From Streptomyces albus subsp. albus (GTDB taxonomy: Bacteria; Actinomycetota; Actinomycetes; Streptomycetales; Streptomycetaceae): DNA of 17,812 nucleotides. Both the position numbers and the translations under genes were made by a program. Numbering within the stretch: position 1 is the first letter of the stretch; each line of letters opens with the position of its first letter. The notes under the pieces were generated by a model, which did not search any database, was not told the DNA's origin, and saw only the letters and a list, made by a program, of their open reading frames with translations. This document shows, in pieces, positions 1 through 7,091 of this stretch. Location: contig NZ_JODR01000048.1 in NCBI RefSeq assembly GCF_000725885.1, positions 1 to 17,812 of the forward strand, written 5' to 3'.

Positions 1-37
1 GGCCGGAACGTCCCCCCACGAGAGGCTTTCCGCTCGC

Positions 38-474
38 ATGCGTACCACCACGCTGATCCCCCGCCGTATCGCCACCACCGGTATCACCGTCCTGGGCGCC
101 GCCGGTATCGCCACCGCCGCCCTGACCGGCACCGCCCACGCCGCCCCGCAGACGGCCAAGCCGGCCCACCAGACCGCCGCCAAGGCCGCCGCCAAGCCCG
201 TCAAGGCCGACGACAAAACCGACAAGAAGGACGCCGGCAAGAAGGCCGAGGACTACCCCGACAACCTGGACGGGTGGATCCGTGAGGCCATGTCGATCAT
301 GAAGAAGCACGGCATCCCCGGCTCCTACGACGGCATCAAGCGCAACATCATCCGCGAGTCCGGCGGCGACCCGGGCGCGGTCAGCTCACCGACCCGGTGG
401 CCAACATCGTCGCGGCCTGCAACTACGCCGCCGACCGCTACGGCACCATGGACAACGTCGACTCCGCCTACTGA
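38..474 (+). pseudogene. Secreted transglycosylase-like (SLT domain) protein, internally deleted and frameshifted
   Basis: The ATG at 38 follows an AGAGG ribosome site and opens a Sec signal peptide (residues 1-36, ending AHA), an Ala/Lys-rich linker (37-73), then the start of an SLT-like domain with the catalytic-type Glu in IIRESGGDP (E107). Near base 375-385 the homologous reading leaves this frame. The conserved C-terminus resumes one frame over (DPVANIVAACNYAADRYG...DNVDSAY) and ends at the TGA 472-474. From memory of Streptomyces homologues, about 36-38 residues around a WDINA...PSKGLLQVI segment are missing, so roughly 110 bp have been lost, a length that leaves remainder 1 on division by 3. 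The original frame instead runs to a TGA at 515-517, giving a nonsense tail. Intact members are cell-wall lytic enzymes. This copy lacks part of the active-site domain and is probably dead, unless the gap is an assembly error. Confidence 0.8.
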
Positions 475-588
475 TGTGGATTCGGACAAATTTCCTACGA
501 ATGTGGCGTACTGGTGAACCTTGCGTGTCACCCGTGCATCCAACCGCACGGAAGACACACAAGCCCGATTCGGATGGGACAGATCGCC

Positions 589-1161
589 ATGAGTGAGAAG
601 AACCGCAGCCGTACGGCAACACGTGGGCGCACTGCCGGGCGCGTCGGCGCGGCGGGCCTGGCCCTCGTCGCCGCGGCGGGGCTCGGTCTGACCGGTGCCG
701 GTGCGGCGCAGGCCGCCGGCAACGCCACGGCCCCCACCTGCACCACCGGGGGACTGACCGCCTCGTTCGGGAAGAAGCTCGGCGGCGGGATGAACCACCA
801 GGGCGTGGTCCTGAAGCTCAAGAACACCAGTGGCCACACCTGCCTGCTGAGGGGCTACCCGGGGCTGGGGCTGGAGGACTCCGGGCACCGGACGCTCACC
901 TCCACCACACAGTGGGGCAGCACCTACTACGCAAAGGACCCGGGCAAGAAGACCCTCACCCTGCGCAACGGTGAGAGCGCGGAGGCCGTCATCGCCTGGA
1001 CGCACGCCAACGCCGGTACACCGGACGCGAAGCAGGCGACGTATCTCCAGGTCACGCCGCCGGCCAACACGAAGCACAAGACGCTGAAGTTCCCCAACTG
1101 GGTGGACAACGGCCGGCTCCAGGTGACGGCGCTCGCTCCGCACGTCGCGCTCAACAGCTGA
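589..1161 (+). CDS. Secreted DUF4232 domain protein
   Basis: This is a 190-residue exported protein of unknown role. The ATG at 589 is preferred over upstream in-frame GTG 514 and ATG 574 because it puts a basic N-region (MSEKNRSRTATRGRTAGR) directly before a hydrophobic core and an AQA-type cleavage site near residue 42. No strong Shine-Dalgarno precedes any of the candidates. The mature part matches the DUF4232 pattern: a Cys near the mature N-terminus (C51), a beta-rich stretch with LKNTSGHTCLLRGYPGL (C85), and a C-terminal strand. The two cysteines probably form a disulphide. The family is abundant in Streptomyces, as lipoproteins or secreted proteins; this one has no lipobox. The gene is isolated by its own terminator at 1176. 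Function is unknown; an envelope role is only inferred from export. Confidence 0.9.
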   Translation: MSEKNRSRTATRGRTAGRVGAAGLALVAAAGLGLTGAGAAQAAGNATAPTCTTGGLTASFGKKLGGGMNHQGVVLKLKNTSGHTCLLRGYPGLGLEDSGHRTLTSTTQWGSTYYAKDPGKKTLTLRNGESAEAVIAWTHANAGTPDAKQATYLQVTPPANTKHKTLKFPNWVDNGRLQVTALAPHVALNS

Positions 1162-1175
1162 CCTGGGCAGCCAAG

Positions 1176-1219
1176 AGCCGTCCCGGCAGCCACGGGGGGA
1201 GCTGCCGGGACGGCTTCTT
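1176..1219 (+). terminator. Strong hairpin terminator after the DUF4232 gene
   Basis: A perfect 15-bp inverted repeat (1176-1190 with 1201-1215) encloses a 10-nt loop and is followed by TCTTA. It starts 15 nt after the stop codon and fits an intrinsic terminator with the short U-tract usual in high-GC actinomycetes. Confidence 0.85.
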
Positions 1220-1329
1220 ACAGCTTAGAGGCCGTCACCGACCGCGAGCACCCCGTAGACAGAAACAAGCCACACACTGGGCGGAAGTTGCCCGGCTCCG
1301 AACTGCCGCAGTCGATCCGCTCCGATGTA

Positions 1330-1383
1330 TTGACGATCATTCAACAGCACCTCAGCATGAATAACCCCATGCAGAAACGCATG
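1330..1383 (+). promoter_or_regulatory. Candidate promoter and inverted repeat upstream of the NCS1 permease
   Basis: A TTGACG hexamer at 1330-1335 lies 17 nt before CAGCAT (1353-1358), a weak but acceptable -10. Just downstream is an inverted repeat, CATGC-N6-GCATG (1368-1383), between the putative start point and the ribosome site GAAGGAAGG at 1391. The repeat is well placed for a repressor, but no regulator gene adjoins it. This is a motif reading only. Confidence 0.35.
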
Positions 1384-1409
1384 CGGGCGCGAAGGAAGGT
1401 GCGTGCTGA

Positions 1410-2846
1410 ATGGCCGGTGTGGTGGAGCGGCGATCGATCGATGTGGTCCCCGACGAGGAGCGACACGGCTCGGCGTTCAGCCAGTTCACCCTCTGGCTGG
1501 GCGCCAACCTCCAGATCACCGCGGTGGTCACCGGGGCCCTCGCCGTCGTGTTCGGCGTCGACGTGTTCTGGTCGGTCATCGGCCTGTTGATCGGCAATCT
1601 GCTCGGCGGTGCGGTCATGGCACTGCACTCGGCGCAGGGACCGCGGCTGGGGCTGCCGCAGATGATCTCCAGCCGGGCCCAGTTCGGCGTGCGGGGCGCT
1701 GTCGTACCGCTGGCGCTAGTCGTCGTCATGTACATCGGCTTCTTCGCCAGTGGCAGCGTGCTGGCGGGCCAGGCGCTCGGGGAGCTGACGCATCTCGGCG
1801 ACACGGCGGGAATCGTCCTGTTCGCAGCGGTCACCGCCGTCGCGGCGGCCATCGGGTACCGGGTCATCCACGCGCTGGGCAAGGTGGCGGGGCTGGTGTG
1901 CGCGCTCACCTTCGTCTACCTCGGGGCGCGCCTGCTGGAGCGCGCGGACCTGGGGGACCTGCTCGGTGACCGCGCGTTCTCCTTCCCGCTCTTCCTGCTG
2001 GCGGTCTCCCTGTCGGCTTCCTGGCAGCTGGCCTTCGGTCCGTACGTCGCCGACTACTCGCGCTATCTGCCGCGCCGCACCTCCGCCCGTGCCACGTTCT
2101 GGTGGACGCTGGGCGGTTCCGCGCTGGGCGCGCAGTGGTCCATGACCTTCGGCGCGCTCGCCGCCGCGACGGCGGGCCCGGCCTTCGTCGGGCACGAGGT
2201 GAGCTATGTGGTGGGGCTCGGCGGGGCCCGGCTGGCGGCGTTCCTCTACTTCGTCATCGCCCTGGGCAAACTGACGATCAATGTCCTGAACACATACGGC
2301 GGTTTCATGTCGGTGGTGACCGGCGTCAGCGGGTTCCGCGGCCAGCGCACCCTCGGCCCCCGCGCCCGGGCCTGTTACATCGCGGGGATCATGGTCGCCG
2401 GGACGGCGGTGGCGCTCGCCGGGAAGGACAGCTTCCTGACGTCCTTCAAGGATTTCCTGCTCTTCCTGCTCACCGCGTTCACCCCCTGGTCGGCCATCAA
2501 TCTCGTCGACTACTACCTCATCGCCAAGGAGCGCTACGACCTTCCGGCCCTCAGCGATCCGGACGGCCGGTACGGTGCCTGGCGGTGGAAGGCCCTGCTC
2601 GTCTACGCCGTCGGGCTGACGGCCCAGTTCCCGTTCCTCGCCACCCACTTCTACACGGGACCGCTGGTGGCACCGCTGGGCGGGGCGGACGTCTCCTGGC
2701 TGGTCGGCCTGGCCGTGCCCGCCGCCCTCTACTGGCTGCTGGCGCGGGGCGATACGGCGCATGTACCGGAGCACACCATCCTGGCCGCCCCGGCAGCGGC
2801 CGACGCCGGCCCCTCCCCCGCCACCGCCCCCGCGTCCGGTGGGTGA
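1410..2846 (+). CDS. NCS1-family cytosine/purine-type permease
   Basis: This 478-residue integral membrane protein is of the nucleobase:cation symporter-1 family, which imports purines, cytosine, allantoin, hydantoins or thiamine-type substrates with H+ or Na+. The ATG at 1410 follows GAAGGAAGG with a slightly long gap. Visible family features are the TM1 segment with W29 and GAN (31-33), the QMISSRAQFG element (84-93), the DYSRY motif after TM5-6 (215-219), INVLNTYGG (about 290-298) and TPWSAINLVDYYLI near residue 360. About 12 hydrophobic segments are evident and the length is normal. An Ala/Pro-rich tail ends the protein. The sequence is closer to the cytosine/purine permease branch than to the Mhp1 hydantoin branch, but the substrate cannot be assigned. 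No purine or pyrimidine catabolic gene is adjacent; the next gene (pirin) converges on it with a 5-nt gap. Confidence 0.9.
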   Translation: MAGVVERRSIDVVPDEERHGSAFSQFTLWLGANLQITAVVTGALAVVFGVDVFWSVIGLLIGNLLGGAVMALHSAQGPRLGLPQMISSRAQFGVRGAVVPLALVVVMYIGFFASGSVLAGQALGELTHLGDTAGIVLFAAVTAVAAAIGYRVIHALGKVAGLVCALTFVYLGARLLERADLGDLLGDRAFSFPLFLLAVSLSASWQLAFGPYVADYSRYLPRRTSARATFWWTLGGSALGAQWSMTFGALAAATAGPAFVGHEVSYVVGLGGARLAAFLYFVIALGKLTINVLNTYGGFMSVVTGVSGFRGQRTLGPRARACYIAGIMVAGTAVALAGKDSFLTSFKDFLLFLLTAFTPWSAINLVDYYLIAKERYDLPALSDPDGRYGAWRWKALLVYAVGLTAQFPFLATHFYTGPLVAPLGGADVSWLVGLAVPAALYWLLARGDTAHVPEHTILAAPAAADAGPSPATAPASGG

Positions 2847-2851
2847 GGCGG

Positions 2852-3613
2852 TCAGGCCGTCGAGACGGCGGCGTGCATCTCCCACATGAGGATCTCGGCG
2901 CCCTCGGGCCCTGCGGTGAGGCGCTGCCCCTCGGGGCGGGTGACGCGGGCCGCGTCACCGGTGGCCAGCGGTCCGGCGCCTTCAAGCGAGGCGCTGCCGC
3001 GCGCGACGAAGAGGTGCGCGAAGGGGGCGGTGACGATCTCCAGCGTCTCGGCGGGCCGCATCCTGGCCACGTGCAGGGCCGCGTGCTTCTGCCGGATGCC
3101 GATGGCCCGCCGGTCGGTGTGCCGCGGCATGCCCGAGGCGAGCGTGGTCCAGCCGCCGCGGGCGAGTTCGTCGTTGATGTCGAGCTGTTCGTAGCCGGGC
3201 CGGATGCCGGCCTCGTCGGGGATGACCCACATCTGGATGAAGTGGACCGGGTCCTGGTGGGCGGGTTCGCCGGTGAGGGTCCAGGAGTCGTTCTTCTCGC
3301 TGTGCAGGATGCCGGTGCCCGCGCTCATCCGCTGTGCGAGGCCCGGGTAGATCACCCCGTTGTGACCTTCGGAGTCCTGGTGGACGAGTCCGCCTTCCAG
3401 GACCCAGGTCACGATCTCCATGTCCTGGTGCGGGTGGGTCTCGAAGCCGGTGCCGGGCGCGACGGTGTCGTCGTTGGAGACGAGCAGCAGCCCGAAGTGC
3501 GTGTTGCGCGGGTCCCAGTGCTGGGAGAAGGAGAAGGAGTGACGGGAGTCCAGCCAGCCCGCGCGGGTGTGGAAGCGCTCGTCGGCGCGGCGGATGTCGA
3601 GGACGGAAGCCAT
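2852..3613 (-). CDS. Pirin family protein (bicupin)
   Basis: This 253-residue cytoplasmic protein has an N-terminal cupin with the complete metal-binding set: H60 and H62 in FETHPHQDMEIVTW, H104 and E106 in GILHSEKND. This equals the His/His/His/Glu site of pirins, some of which act as quercetin 2,3-dioxygenases. A second, degenerate cupin fills residues 140-250. The ATG at 3613 is chosen because AAGGAG sits 6 nt upstream; an in-frame GTG at 3631 would place that Shine-Dalgarno inside the gene. It is divergent from the WrbA gene across 196 bp, a pairing that suggests a shared quinone or redox-stress stimulus. The true substrate is unknown. Its 3' end almost touches the NCS1 gene with no hairpin between them, so the two transcripts probably overlap. 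Confidence 0.93.
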   Translation of the reverse strand: MASVLDIRRADERFHTRAGWLDSRHSFSFSQHWDPRNTHFGLLLVSNDDTVAPGTGFETHPHQDMEIVTWVLEGGLVHQDSEGHNGVIYPGLAQRMSAGTGILHSEKNDSWTLTGEPAHQDPVHFIQMWVIPDEAGIRPGYEQLDINDELARGGWTTLASGMPRHTDRRAIGIRQKHAALHVARMRPAETLEIVTAPFAHLFVARGSASLEGAGPLATGDAARVTRPEGQRLTAGPEGAEILMWEMHAAVSTA

Positions 3614-3690
3614 CACTGTCTCCTTGCTCACGTTGCGTAAGGCCCCGGTGAGTCACGGTCGGTGACCGGTTGCCTCCGGGTTCCGCTCCA

Positions 3691-3727
3691 TTCCACCATA
3701 TGGTTTAACCTTCAACCAGTTGCGGTC
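3691..3727. promoter_or_regulatory. Palindromic AT-rich operator candidate between pirin and wrbA genes
   Basis: Within the 196-bp divergent region lies an AT-rich island unlike its surroundings. It holds the perfect 10-bp palindrome ACCATATGGT (3695-3704), an overlapping GGTT-T-AACC (3702-3710) and CAAC-CA-GTTG (3713-3722). Such stacked short palindromes suit a MarR/HxlR/TetR-type redox regulator controlling both genes. No regulator is encoded nearby, so this is inference. Confidence 0.4.
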
Positions 3728-3809
3728 GTCCGGCCGTGCAGGTTCCCCCGCCGGCACGGGGCCCGGACGGCCGCAGCGCCGCACACGCCAGACAAGGAAC
3801 GGAGCAAAC

Positions 3810-4430
3810 GTGAGCACTCAGCCCAAGGTCGCCGTCATCTACTACTCGTCCACCGGCACGATCGCGGAGATCGCCAAGGAGATCAGCCAGGCGGCGGAGA
3901 AGGCGGGCGCCGAGGTCCGGCTGCGCAGGGCCGCCGAGCTGGCCCCGCAGGAGGCCATCGACTCCAACCCGGCGTGGGCCGCCAACGCCTCCGCCACGGC
4001 CGGCATACCGGTGGCCACCCCGGAGGACATGGTCTGGGCCGACGCCGTCGTCTTCGGCTCCCCGACCCGGTACGGCAACATCGCCTCGCAGCTCAAGCAG
4101 TTCATCGACACGCTCGGCGGGCTGTGGGCGGAAGGCAAGCTGGCCGACAAGGTCTACAGCGGCTTCACCTCCTCCGCCACCGCGCACGGCGGCCAGGAGT
4201 CGACCCTGCTGGCCCTCTACAACACCATCCACCACTTCGGCGGCATCCTGGTGGCCCCCGGCTACACGGACCCGGCGAAGTTCGCCGACGGCAACCCGTA
4301 CGGCACCTCGCACGTCGACGCGCAGGGCAACAACCCGGTCGACGAGACCACGCGCACCGCGGCCCGGGTCCAGGCCGAGCGCGTCGTGAAGATCACCACG
4401 GCCCTCAAGGCGGGCAGCGCGGCGGCCTGA
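3810..4430 (+). CDS. wrbA: WrbA-type NAD(P)H:quinone oxidoreductase (type IV, flavodoxin-like)
   Basis: This 206-residue FMN enzyme reduces quinones by two electrons with NAD(P)H, limiting redox cycling. The start is the GTG at 3810, with AAGGAACGGAG just upstream. The flavodoxin fold is clear: the phosphate loop YYSSTGTIAEIAKEI (11-25), the isoalloxazine loop GSPTRYGNIASQLKQFID (83-100), and TSSATAHGGQESTLL (120-134). The HHFGGILVAPGY stretch (141-152) is also typical of WrbA. Length is normal. It is monocistronic: divergent from pirin and closed by the hairpin at 4456. WrbA proteins are usually tetrameric and cytosolic. NAD(P)H-dependent activity is from family knowledge, not from any specific residue here. 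Confidence 0.93.
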   Translation: MSTQPKVAVIYYSSTGTIAEIAKEISQAAEKAGAEVRLRRAAELAPQEAIDSNPAWAANASATAGIPVATPEDMVWADAVVFGSPTRYGNIASQLKQFIDTLGGLWAEGKLADKVYSGFTSSATAHGGQESTLLALYNTIHHFGGILVAPGYTDPAKFADGNPYGTSHVDAQGNNPVDETTRTAARVQAERVVKITTALKAGSAAA

Positions 4431-4455
4431 GCCCCGGCTCTTCCCCGTGCTGTGC

Positions 4456-4491
4456 GCACCGCCCCCACCGCGCTCGCGGTGGGGGCGGTGC
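4456..4491. terminator. Bidirectional hairpin terminator between wrbA and the DUF5996 gene
   Basis: A perfect 17-nt inverted repeat (4456-4472 with 4475-4491) leaves only a 2-nt turn, so in practice about 16 bp with a 4-nt loop. It sits between two convergent genes, 26 nt after the wrbA stop, and can serve both strands. There is no T-run. Confidence 0.8.
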
Positions 4492-4492
4492 G

Positions 4493-4520
4493 GTCTGCCG
4501 TCTGCCGTCTGCCGTCTGCC
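4493..4520. repeat. Four perfect tandem copies of the heptamer GTCTGCC
   Basis: GTCTGCC is repeated exactly four times (4493, 4500, 4507, 4514) between the terminator hairpin and the DUF5996 stop codon. It is noncoding. Copy number may vary between strains. Confidence 0.9.
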
Positions 4521-4530
4521 GAAGCGTCCG

Positions 4531-5481
4531 TCACCGTGCCCCGTGCGCGCGGGCGCGCTGCCGGTCCCAGCGGCCCGGGTCCTCCTCCAGCGTGTCCCGG
4601 CCCCAGCCGGCGTGCTCGGCCGCCGCCTCGTAGGTGCTCTGCAGGAAACCGGTGAGCGTCGCGTCCGGGTCATCCGCTGTGCGGACGGCTTCGTACGGGA
4701 GCAGGAACTGGCCGTTCTGCTCGCTGTAGTACGCCGACGAGGGCTCCACCGGATGGTCCCGGAAGCCGGCCGGTTCGGGATAGGCGTAGGCGTAGAAGGC
4801 GCCCTCCTCGCCGCCGCCGGGCCAGAAACCGCAGCTGCTCAGCTCCCGGGAGTAGCCCTCCACCATGACCCAGTCCCCGCAGTGCGGGGCGCCGCCGGGG
4901 TGGGCCGGTGCGGGACGGCCGGAGAACCTCGTGCACGCCAGGTCCATGGCCCCCCAGAAGAAGTGCACGGGGCTGACCTTGCCCATGAACCGCGACCTGA
5001 AGGCACTGAGCACCCGGTCGACCTGGAGGAGCTGGCGCCAGAACAGGTGGGCGGCGTGCGGGTCGTACGAGGCGTGCCGGGTGTCCTCGGGGAAGGGGAT
5101 GGCCGTCTCCACCTCGTTGGGGTGGGGCTGGATCGGTGCCTGGATGCCCAGTTCGTCCAGCGCGCGCAGGGTTTCCTCGTAGAAGCGGGCCACCGATTTG
5201 GGCTCCAGCTTCACATGGCGGGCCTGTCCGTCGCTGGTCCGCAGGACGAGCCGGTGCTCGATGAAGTCGAACTCGATGTCGAAGGCGCCGCTGCCGTAGG
5301 GGACGGTGGAGGTGGTGAGCCCTCGTGGGGTGACGTAGAGGGTCACCTGCCACCAGTGGTTGACCAGGGGTGCGTGGGCCAGCCGGATCTTGCCGACGAT
5401 CTGCGTCCACATGTGGAGGGTGTCACGGGTCTCGGTCCAGTCCGCCACCCGGAGTCGTGGCCATGCGCTCTGCTCGCTCAC
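4531..5481 (-). CDS. DUF5996 family protein
   Basis: This is a 316-residue soluble protein of a widespread actinobacterial family with no assigned function. The GTG at 5481 is chosen because GGGAGG lies 5 nt upstream and the conserved N-terminus (WPRLRVADWTETRDTLHMWT) begins here. Conserved blocks visible are the N-terminal HMWTQIVGKIRLAHAPLVNH with NHWW, FDIEFDFIEHRL near residue 85, SPVHFFWGAMDLACTRFSGR near 195-215, and a C-terminal YSRELSSCGFWPGGG. It has no signal peptide or membrane segment. Upstream, 98 nt away on the same strand, is the substrate-binding-protein-like gene. Because that gene carries a +1 frameshift, the open frame continues uninterrupted from it into this one, which would give an apparent 737-residue fusion. 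I regard the two as separate genes. Confidence 0.85.
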   Translation of the reverse strand: MSEQSAWPRLRVADWTETRDTLHMWTQIVGKIRLAHAPLVNHWWQVTLYVTPRGLTTSTVPYGSGAFDIEFDFIEHRLVLRTSDGQARHVKLEPKSVARFYEETLRALDELGIQAPIQPHPNEVETAIPFPEDTRHASYDPHAAHLFWRQLLQVDRVLSAFRSRFMGKVSPVHFFWGAMDLACTRFSGRPAPAHPGGAPHCGDWVMVEGYSRELSSCGFWPGGGEEGAFYAYAYPEPAGFRDHPVEPSSAYYSEQNGQFLLPYEAVRTADDPDATLTGFLQSTYEAAAEHAGWGRDTLEEDPGRWDRQRARAHGAR

Positions 5482-5579
5482 CGGCACCTCCCTCGCCCCC
5501 CGGATCGCCGTCCTCACGATGGTCACCCCGGGGGCGCCGGCCGACAACTCGACGGGGCTCCGCGCCGTGGCCGCGGGCC

Positions 5580-6744
5580 TCAGAAGGCCGTGACCAGATC
5601 GGCGGTGACCGGGAGGCCGGGCACGCGGGTGCTGTCCACCACGGCGAGCCGGGGGCAGCAGAGCGACGTTGGGGGTGGGACCGCGCGTCCAGTCGAGCGG
5701 GCCGACGACGGTCTCGGTACGCGTCTTGCCCAGGGTGTGGGCGATCGCCGGGCGGTCGGTGGGGTCCGGCGCGGTGGTCAGGGCGTGGCGGGCCACCTCG
5801 AAGAGAGCGTGGGCCAGGCCGAGCGGCTGGAGCCAGCCGCGTCCGGTGGCCTCCCGGTAGGCACGGGCGAGGTCCGCGCAGGTCGAACCGTCCAGCCCGG
5901 AACGGTAGGGGTGCGCGGGGCTCCAGTAGACGAGCGTGGCCACGCGGGCCGCCGCCAGCGCGGCGTGGACGTCGGCGGAGGTGCTGGTGTGGGTATGGGG
6001 ATAGGTCAGCCAGCGTGAGCAGGTGATCAGCCGCGGGATGAAACCGGCGGCGCGGGCCCGGCCGTAGTAGCGGGCCAGGTCCTCGGCGGTGGCGGCGCTG
6101 GTGACGATGCGGGCGTCCTGCTCGCGGAAGCGGGCCACGTGGGCGTCGAACTCGGGGGCGGACTCGGCGTAGCCGCCCGGATCGACGAGACAGTGTCCGC
6201 GGCCGGAGGCCACCGGGGCGAAGCCGTACCGGCCGTGGCGCAGCAGCCGGCCCTGCAGGTCGTCGTTCCACAGGCAGCCGACGGTCTGCCGTTCGCCGAT
6301 GCGCTCCCACACGTCGGCGAAGACATCGGCGATGTCGTCCAGCCCCCAGGCGAAGTGATAGGTCCAGCGGAAGGCGCGCAGCGGGTCGCCGCCGCGTGCG
6401 TACCCGTACGCCTGCCAGGGGAAGGTGGTGGAGACGCAGGGCACGCTCAGTCGTTCGCAGGCGTCCGTCGCGGCGGGCAGTACCTGGGTGCCCGCCATGG
6501 TGAGGATGATCCGCGCGCGGTCCCGGACGGCCAGCTCCGCCACGGCCTGGCGCGCGGTCTGGGGGTCGGAGCGGCTGTCGCGGACGGCGACGCGTACGTC
6601 GTAGGCGCGTCCGCCGTTGTGCAGCCGTGCCAGCCGCGGCGCGAGGGCCCGCACCGCGAACGACAGGGGCTCGCCCAGCGGGGCCAGCCTTCCGGTCAGC
6701 GGTGCCACCACACCGATGCACACCTGTGTCGTAGCTCCAGCCAT
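5580..6744 (-). pseudogene. Leu/Ile/Val-type substrate-binding-like protein without signal peptide, frameshifted near the 3' end
   Basis: The protein starts MAGATTQVCIGVVAPLTGRLAPLGE, the first strand of the Peripla_BP_6 (LivK/AmiC-like) fold, and continues with matching blocks such as AVRDSRSDPQTARQAVAELA and TMAGTQVLPAATDACERL. An in-frame TAG two codons before the ATG excludes any hidden signal peptide or lipobox, so the protein should be cytoplasmic. The conserved reading reaches TPNVALLPP at a run of five G (plus strand 5651-5655). One base too many there diverts the frame. In the restored frame the end reads RLAVVDSTRVPGLPVTADLV and stops at 5580-5582, giving 387 residues. No permease or ATPase genes adjoin, so it may be an AmiC-like ligand sensor rather than a transporter part. 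A sequencing error is an equally good reason for the frameshift. Confidence 0.75.
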
Positions 6745-7091
6745 GTCCTACCGCCACTCCCTCGGATACCTGGGCCGGACGCGCCCGCAACAGGGCGGCG
6801 TCGTCGCTGGGAACAACGCGCCCGGGGGCGGCGGGTGCGGCCCGTCGGGGGGTGCATCGGAGGCTGTCCGGCGTCGCGCTGGCGCGCGCGCCGCGCGGGG
6901 ATGCGCTGCCGGGCGTACGGGTCCGGGGCGCGCGCGGCCCGGGGACCGGTGCCGTGCGGCGGCTGCCGCGCCGGGGCGGTGGGCGGGTGGGAGTGCCCTG
7001 GGACACAGCGCCCACGCCGCCTGAGTGAATCCGCTCCGTACGGGGACCTGCAATGCACCCTTGGCACACATCCGGAACGGAGGGTGAGTAC
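6745..7091. other. Divergent intergenic region between the SBP-like gene and the MFS gene
   Basis: These 347 bp must hold the promoters of both divergent genes, yet no convincing -35/-10 pair is visible on either strand. The stretch is very GC-rich, with alternating GC runs around 6880-6900. One inverted repeat, GTGGGCG-N23-CGCCCAC (6979-6985 and 7009-7015), stands out. Short open frames cross the region on both strands, but they are Arg/Pro/Ala-rich, lack ribosome sites and resemble no family, so I do not call genes. Confidence 0.6.

Noticed and set aside
4531..6744. A single 737-codon open frame on the minus strand
   Set aside because: It joins two recognisable proteins through about 55 low-complexity Arg/Pro/Gly codons. 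The conserved end of the first protein appears in another frame, and DUF5996 has its own GTG with a good ribosome site.
6748..7071. A possible small gene in the SBP/MFS divergent region
   Set aside because: There is no ribosome site, the composition is Pro/Arg-rich, no domain is recognisable, and it occupies the only space for two promoters.
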